A program made the position numbers and the translations under genes. The notes under the pieces were generated by a model. It saw only the letters and a program-made list of their open reading frames with translations. It did not search any database and was not told where the DNA came from. This document shows, piece by piece, positions 58,006 through 64,000 of a stretch of DNA of 64,000 nt. Numbering within the stretch: position 1 is the stretch's first letter; every line of letters starts with the position of its first letter. Source of the stretch: Trichosphaerium sp. ATCC 40318 (taxonomy: Eukaryota > Discosea > Flabellinia > Trichosidae); assembly GCA_038496445.1 (NCBI GenBank), contig JALMLS010000585.1:310001-374000 (forward strand), in the 5' to 3' direction.

Positions 58006-60990
58006 CTAAAGTGTTTTCGCAGTTTTTTTACACAATCCAACGCCATGTTTACTACGTAGCCAGTGATTGGCCTTATCAACAATCAAAGAATAAGAATCTT
58101 CAAGTTTTTTAAACTTATTTTTCAGAAGTTCAACCACAACAACAGTCACCCAAGTATCGCCTTGTGTTAAGATGTCAGTGATATAAACAGTAATAATAAA
58201 ACAAAAATTGACTATGGCACAAAATCGTACGCCTCGTGTTTTCAGGCTTGGCTGACATTAAGTCACTTTCAGAAAAGTTAAGAAGTTCGCATAATCTGTC
58301 AGACAGCTTCCAAAATCCAGATGCAGTTTGAAGGCTAACCAGCTCTTTAAAACGTATTTTTTTACTAGTATGAGGATATATGGTAATATGCTCTTCTTTT
58401 GAATACTCTCTCATTTCAAGGTTATGACTTGAGTACTCAAGATGCCAACAAAAATCCTTTGGACAAACAGAATCTAACAAATGTTTTGAATTGCCTACGT
58501 AAAACAAAATGAATACATAAATAGTTTTTTTCTGTACCTCTATTACCTTCGTTACAGCATCCCTAAAAGGTAATTGTTAGGATGAAGTAACTAGTAATAT
58601 TTCTTCTTACCGATGCTTGATGAGAAGGACCTCTTGGTGGTAGTAGGTTGATTCGAGGAGGAGTAGAAGCATATTGTCGTGTTTTTTTAATGCTTGATTT
58701 GATTTCGCTAGGGACATCAACATGTCCTCTACTGATAGAACCTACTGGTGATATTATCATTGCGCCTTCAGCGCGCTCTTTTAGTTCTTCTACAACGATA
58801 AACGATGCTTGGCTAGACATGATTCCGTAAGTTTTAGAAAGCGCAAGAACTTCACTTTCATCAATGCGCTGTAATTCTTCGCCCTCCCTTTGTTATATTA
58901 GTCTCAGAAGTGTAAACGTCCATACCTTATAAGATGCCTAGCAAGCATTTTATGTATGATATCATCACCTTTAACAATACTAGCTGTACTACAGTCTATA
59001 CACCACTTTAGAGTTTGACTTTTTGTCCTTACTTGAAGATCAAGTTTTTGGTTCAGCAAACTCTTCGTTGTGTCTTTGTTTATAACAATCAAACGTATTC
59101 TATCACCAATTTGAGCCCAAGATGGTTCAGAAGGTGCATAAGAAATATCAAAACCTTTGACTGTCGCTTCAACCTTGACTGTTGTAAGTACAAGGAAAAA
59201 CAAATTGCAAGAAGCAACCGAAGAAAAAAGGTAAAAAGGACAGTACCGACTCCCATGTTTCACTCAGTGCTTGTTTCAGTAATCGTATTGTTTTAACTCC
59301 TACATCATCTGCATTTGTAATACACTCAGAAGCACCCTAGAAATATTTAAACACGTGATTGAACAGATCTTTTGTTAAGTTTACGTTTCCAACTCTTCCG
59401 ATAGCACTAACATTTCCACGTGACACAGCATTACCAAAACCAAGAGCGTGTACTGTTGTATTTTTTGAACGGCAGGCTTTCTTGATAGCACTAAGGACTA
59501 AGGTAGGAATGAGTCACTAAACTAACAATGTATTGACTAACCTGATCTAGAATTGTTGACTTTACCATCAGTCAAAACAAATACTAAGCGCCTTCTTCCT
59601 TTGACAGGCTTTTTTTTTAATTCTCCTGATATTGAATCTGTCATATCTGTACCGCCAAGTTCTGATCTTAGCGAGAAGTTAGATTAGGATGTAAATGGCA
59701 TTCGCTTGTACCTTAAATTTTTAATGAAAGTGCTTGCTTTTTTTAAGTTTTTGTCATTGTATCTGACACTGTTTGGAAACAACCACACTCTCCTACATCC
59801 AAATCCGACAATATTAAAAAATGATCCAGGAGGGAGGCTATGAAGAAAGAGGAACAGTGATTCTTTTGTTAGTTTCGTATTAAAAGTCATGCTATTCGAT
59901 CTAGAGTACAAGTAAAAAACACGACAGCAGAAAATAAGTCAAAACGCACAAGTCAACAATAAACAAGAATTCTTCGCTCACTGTGCTATTCATTAATTCT
60001 TTACTGACATCAAATGAAACTAATAGAGCCTCTGTATTATTTTCTGAGTGCTTTGAAAGCCATAGTGTCCTTCCTGAGTCGTTAACCTTATTCATCTCGA
60101 ATTTAAAAACTATGTCTTCCGCGAGGATGATATCACTTGCCGCCAGGCTCACAGTACCTGAAATAATTAGCACAAAAATAGCATTACGTGTTTAAAAACA
60201 AAAATACTGTACCACGTGTTCTATCAACGTCCTTTTCGATGTTGGTTTTAACTGTGTAACCTTTGGTTGAAACTGATCTGAGAGACTTTGGCATATCGAA
60301 AGAAACAGATACAGTGAACCTATCTGTAGACTCGTTTCCATCGAGTAGTCCATCTACGTCGAAAATCACAAGTCAGCATCAAAAGTGATATAACAGAGCT
60401 TCTGTACCTTCAATGTTTCTTCTTCTATCACGTGGCGGCACTACTGATGCGGGAATAATAAACTCGGAGTTTGACATCTCAGTAAGGTATGTTAGTGAAA
60501 GAACAACAGTTTTCTTTGGCGGTAGATTGCCAACATGTGCAGTGAACATGTCGACCTAAATAAATTACTAAGCTGGCTAATATTACAGTGCAGCAACGCA
60601 CTGATTTTTGTTCTATCAAGTAAGCACTATCTCCCTGAGCTATGGCATCATCATATTGCTCACGAGCTTCTTCTTTTTCCTTTACAAAAAAAGTTGATAC
60701 TAGTTTCCTACTATGCTTATAGATACCTCAATCGTCCCTTTGAGTATTCTATCATCTGCGTACACTTTGAAATCACATACTGAAGATCGTTCATCCATAG
60801 GAAAAGCAAACATTGCTTCCAGAGGCCTTTTTTCTAAATGTTTGTGAGAAGCGAAAGCTAAACCAAATGTAATAGTACCAATGTTCACATATGTTTGTGT
60901 AATCGTCACTTTAGCAATAAAATCTATCACGTGTGCCTTTATGTCTATATTTAAAAGCGGTATAGCATAACCAAAAGGACCGACAAGCAT
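58006..60990 (-). CDS. VIT-VWA domain protein (VWA5A/inter-alpha-trypsin-inhibitor heavy-chain-like)
   Basis: The VIT domain (IDIKAHVIDFIAKVTITQTY, then LEAMFAFPMDERSSVCDF) precedes a VWA domain whose MIDAS spans an intron: FLFIVDLSNSMTFNTKLTKE (D-x-S-x-S). VWA strands continue with NIVGFGCRRVWLFPNS and LVFVLTDGKVNNSR. The C-terminal helical part (ELVSLQTASGFWKLSDRLCE; YSLIVDKANHWLRSKHGVGL) matches the end of VWA5A-type proteins, closing at TAG 58006-58008. Intracellular VIT-VWA proteins bind partners through a metal-dependent site. It can be read from ATG 60990, but that ATG lies 6 nt after the stop of the Rab frame, and a 45-nt intron would fuse the two in frame (see findings). About ten introns. 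Confidence 0.82.
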
Positions 60991-61893
60991 GACAGACTAC
61001 ATAAAGATCAACATAAAAATTAAGAAAACAAAGTATGCAACCTTTTTTGGAATCTTGAACAAGGTTTGCATTGTGGTACTCTCACTGGTATCTACTGGTA
61101 CATTGATTCCAGCTAATCTCTCAGCCAATCCCGTAAATATCTGAGATACTTTAGGGTAACTCTTTGAGCTAGTCTCAGAGTAGTGCACAGTCGGGTAGTT
61201 TCTTGAACACCTGAAAATAACAATTGATAATAAATAATAACTTGTGTGTACCACTCAACAGCGTCTTTTGCTTCAACTTGTCTTTCAGATTCCGCATCTG
61301 TTTTATTACCTACAACAACAATAGGAATATCCGTTCCTGCTATATGTTGTATACTATCAATGCTACAAGATAGTACGTCAGTAAATTTAAAAATTTCAAA
61401 AGACTTTTGTGTACTGTGTTTTGACTGTTTTCCACGTGTTTTCGTTTGTAACATCAAAAACTACAATAGCAGCATCGCTGCCTCGATAGTATATTGGCGC
61501 CAAGCCTTAAGAGGTTATTAGAACGAAGATACAAGACTTTATGTCTTATTAGCGTACTTCTAAACCGTTCTTGCCCTGCTGTGTCCCTAAAATGGCAATT
61601 AACGAGCGTGTAACATAATTACGAGGGTTTTAGGTCAAAACGCGCATTACCATATTTGCAGTTCAACATCAATATCATCACCTAGTGTAAGACGCTTGGT
61701 GAAGTATGTTGCGGCTATTGTAGCTTCCGGCTTGTCGTAAAACTTTGCAGTTATGTACTGAACTACAATACTTGTTTTGCCTACTCTATTACAACGTCAG
61801 CGCTCCATTGCGTTCAAATCAGGCGCTATAACAAAGGAAATACCCAGCGTCTCCCACAACTATTATTTTGCTTTTTAACCTTGTTCGCTGCAT
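60991..61893 (-). CDS. Rab5-like small GTPase, probably the N-terminal part of a Rab-VIT-VWA fusion
   Basis: The start MQRTRLKSKIIVVGDAG is followed across an intron by VGKTSIVVQYITAKFYDKPE (G1). The effector region is ATIAATYFTKRLTL, G3 WDTAGQERF with the catalytic Gln present, then LAPIYYRGSDAAIVVFDVTN, G4 VVVGNKTDAESERQVEA and G5 HYSETSSKSY. It ends with GLAERLAGINVPVDTSEST and then MQTLFKIPKK. Read without splicing, the last codons (VAYFVFLIF..) run to a TAG at about 60997. That stretch has intron form (GTTGCA...TTTATGTAG), and splicing it out leads straight into the VIT protein. No C-terminal prenylation Cys is present in either reading, consistent with an internal domain. About six introns. 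Confidence 0.82.
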
Positions 61894-62357
61894 ACCAGAG
61901 TACTCAATAGCGTGTTTTAATGTCACAATAAGCAAAAACTAACAGAAGCAACTTCTGACTTTTGACAAGAGTTTCGAAGCGAAAACTTTTCCGCAAGATC
62001 TTGGGGTTATTAGCCCCTTTGCTGGTTTGTAACTTCTCTAATTATTGGTGCTTGTAAAATTTTTCACAGTGCTAAAGTAGGTCACGTGATAATGAAACCA
62101 CAACGGATGCTTACGTACTCAACAAAAGTCAATTAAAATCTCACGTACATGCTTACTGAAATACGGACAACGAAAGGTGGGGGAAGCCTAGCAGCGTCAA
62201 TGTCCGCAATGAGCGTAGATTAACACGTCTTCTGAGCTTTCAGATCGCGAGGTATCACTAGAAGTGCATTTGTAAACAGATTTCTGAATTGTAAAAAAAC
62301 GAGATGACTGTAGCATTTAAAGCACTTTGTCTGCTGATATGTTTATTCGTGATTGAG
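61894..62357. other. Intergenic 460 bp upstream of the Rab-like gene
   Basis: No gene. A CACGTG in TCACGTGA lies at about 62083-62090. It should hold the Rab(-VIT-VWA) promoter and the 3' end of the coiled-coil gene. Confidence 0.5.
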
Positions 62358-63252
62358 TTACAAAGAGTCTAACATTGCCTTCATTCTATCACTTTGGATT
62401 ATCAATACTTGATGCATGACAATTGGAAGTTGACTGAGCTCCAAGACTTTCTTCATTTCGTCCATAACAAACTCTTTGTCATGAATCTTTCTTGCTTTTT
62501 TCAACATTCCACCAATTATCTTCTGAGCAGATTGAAGATCGTCCTTATCAAGCAATGCTTGTAATTCCGTAGAAGATGAAGCAATCTCGGCGACATATGA
62601 GTCATGCTTAGCTGTTAAACGCTACAGAAAAGTAAGAAAAAAAACAGATTTCAAAACGTACTTTTAAGGCCTCAGCTTTCTTCTTCTGCTGCTTTTCAGA
62701 AAGTTTAATTTCGTCAACCACAGATTCCATAGCTTTACAAAAAGCGTTCAAAGCTCCAACAGAACTCTTATTATCCTGGACATACTTCGCAATAGCAATG
62801 AAAATGATTACCTAGTGCGAAGTGTGAAAACCAACAAGTTTACAAAGTTTGAAGCCACACGTACACGTTGTTTGGTGTTGAACACATTTTGGACCTCTTC
62901 CATTGCTTGTTTCCTTCTAGATTCTATTTGCTATATTTTCATTAGCAAACAAGACCACATGTGAGAGTATTTAAACGTACATCACGAGCTTTGTCCAACG
63001 ACAATTTTCTTTTGCCCATCTTAACTTGCCAGCCGACTTTCTTAGCATCCACAATAGCTTTCATCTCTACATCACAAAGTTAGTACTAAGGTACAAGCGA
63101 AGAGATTTAACCTTCGACAAGCTTGAAAACTGCTGGTAGACGGTCAGTTACATCAGTTAAAACACTGCTCATGATAGATTTAATTTGTAGTTTTTGATCT
63201 TCCGTTACTTCGGCAGATGCCGCTACATCTTTTAATACTGTGATGATATCCA
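62358..63252 (-). CDS. Lys/Glu-rich helical (coiled-coil) protein, unknown function
   Basis: Five or six exons join into about 240 residues: MDIITVLKDVAASAEVTEDQ, VLTDVTDRLPAVFKLVE, MKAIVDAKKVGWQVKMGKRK, RRKQAMEEVQNVFNTKQR, MESVVDEIKLSEKQQKKKAE, KDDLQSAQKIIGGMLKKARK, ending SDRMKAMLDSL. Heptad-like hydrophobic spacing and high charge suggest long helices. There is no signal peptide or TM segment and I recognise no family. Each intron has GTACGT-like or GTTAAA edges and an AG acceptor. Confidence 0.62.
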
Positions 63253-64000
63253 TTGAAGTAATTGGTTGTTAAAGGAGCTGTTGCGATCTGTATTTGAGTA
63301 TTGAGATTATATTTGAACAAGGAACTTGTTTTCTTAAATTATTCTTCCGCTGGCTAAAATAATCTACCGGCTGAAGTTTTTATGGAAAATACCATCAATC
63401 GCAGTATATATACAGGCACGGGTTAAATATCCTTGATGGCAGGCAAAAAGAGTTACCATTACTCAAAACTACAAAACTGCAATATTTTTCTTCGGTTACG
63501 TGAAAATCCTTTGTTTGTTTTGTAAAGCGCTACAACCTAAAAAGCAAAACAAACAGGTGATTTAGGTTCGTGTGCATTAAATCAAAAGCGTGTTAGAGCC
63601 AGCGTACATCTAGTGTTTTCAAAGTCAGATAGAACCAACCACGTGGGTATTTATTCCAACAAACCTAGACGGATTCAAGCATTGGTAAAACAAAATTGTT
63701 GTGGGCAGTATTAAACTTGGTTGTCGTATAACCTGACTATGTTTTCTGCTATCGATTTGCTGTTAGACAAAAGGTTGCTTCAATTGTTTGCAAAACAATC
63801 AACGTCCATATGTTGTCGTGTTGTTCCTTAAAATTCCATGCTTTTAGTAAAACAGTGCCGCAGTGGTTCCTAGTTCTTCAGTTAACCGGCTTAATTCTCT
63901 ATGGCGCGTGTAATACACGCTCCTAGAAGCTAGAATTGTTTACAAAAAAACACGATCAACTCTAACCACGGACTATGTTGTTTTCAATCCGTTTAATACT
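63253..64000. other. Intergenic to window end
   Basis: About 750 bp with no supported gene. A TATATATA stretch near 63403, about 150 bp upstream of the coiled-coil gene, may be its TATA box. Confidence 0.45.

Noticed and set aside
1-64000. CRISPR arrays, bacterial operons, insertion sequences, retroelement polymerases
   Set aside because: None seen. Intron-rich genes, an RNA polymerase III tRNA gene and eukaryotic domains throughout argue for nuclear DNA; no transposase or reverse-transcriptase motif was found.

Overview
The window is nuclear DNA from a unicellular eukaryote. Genes are dense (about fifteen multi-exon genes in 64 kb), introns are short (roughly 40-70 nt) and the sequence is AT-rich. 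Most intron donors read GTACGT, GTAAGT or close variants, and a few look like GC-AG introns with a GCACGT donor. Gene content suggests a free-living amoeboid protist. It includes a cAMP-receptor-like GPCR, a Sib/integrin-beta-like adhesion receptor with Dictyostelium-type Cys repeats, Ras/Rab/RGS signalling genes, SH3/SH2/kinase debris and large secreted Cys-rich surface proteins. I cannot name the species; Amoebozoa is a reasonable guess, not a demonstration. All gene models were spliced by eye from reading frames, so exon edges are approximate.

Layout. 1-760: frameshifted remnant of a leucine-rich-repeat gene. 926-2257 (-) and 2318-4615 (+): a seven-helix receptor and a G-alpha-like/BTB fusion, transcribed divergently from a 60 bp gap. 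4838-4909: tRNA-Arg. 5010-7770 (-): an Argonaute that stops just inside the catalytic half of PIWI. 8251-14235 (-): NAD-type glutamate dehydrogenase with N-terminal ankyrin repeats and a GAF domain. 16101-18807: secreted beta-helix/Cys-rich membrane protein. 19346-20449: Rab-like GTPase without a prenylation site.

20997-35062 holds three copies (A on -, B and C on +) of a type I membrane protein family with a variable PTQQPTEPPT stalk; C looks intact, A has a stop codon and B a 10-nt deletion. Between A and B lies a membrane-anchored M12B metalloprotease carrying a CAP domain, and between B and C an imperfect hairpin with arms of about 70 nt. 36218-37541: decayed SH3/SH2/kinase-like pieces, partly inverted. 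38015-38478 and 41634-42139: two members of a small unknown family, flanking a protein built of W/F-rich modules.

42921-45950: MAU2/Scc4 cohesin-loader subunit. 46748-51730: VWA plus CTDC-repeat adhesion receptor. 51922-56092 (-): C2-RGS-RasGAP-DEP-DUF547 regulator. 58006-61893 (-): a Rab5-like GTPase that appears to splice in frame into a VIT-VWA protein. 62358-63252 (-): coiled-coil protein of unknown role.

Two themes stand out. One is receptor/G-protein/small-GTPase signalling with unusual domain fusions. The other is fast-evolving surface proteins (VWA, M12B, CAP, beta-helix, PT-rich stalks) suited to adhesion or prey and substrate contact.
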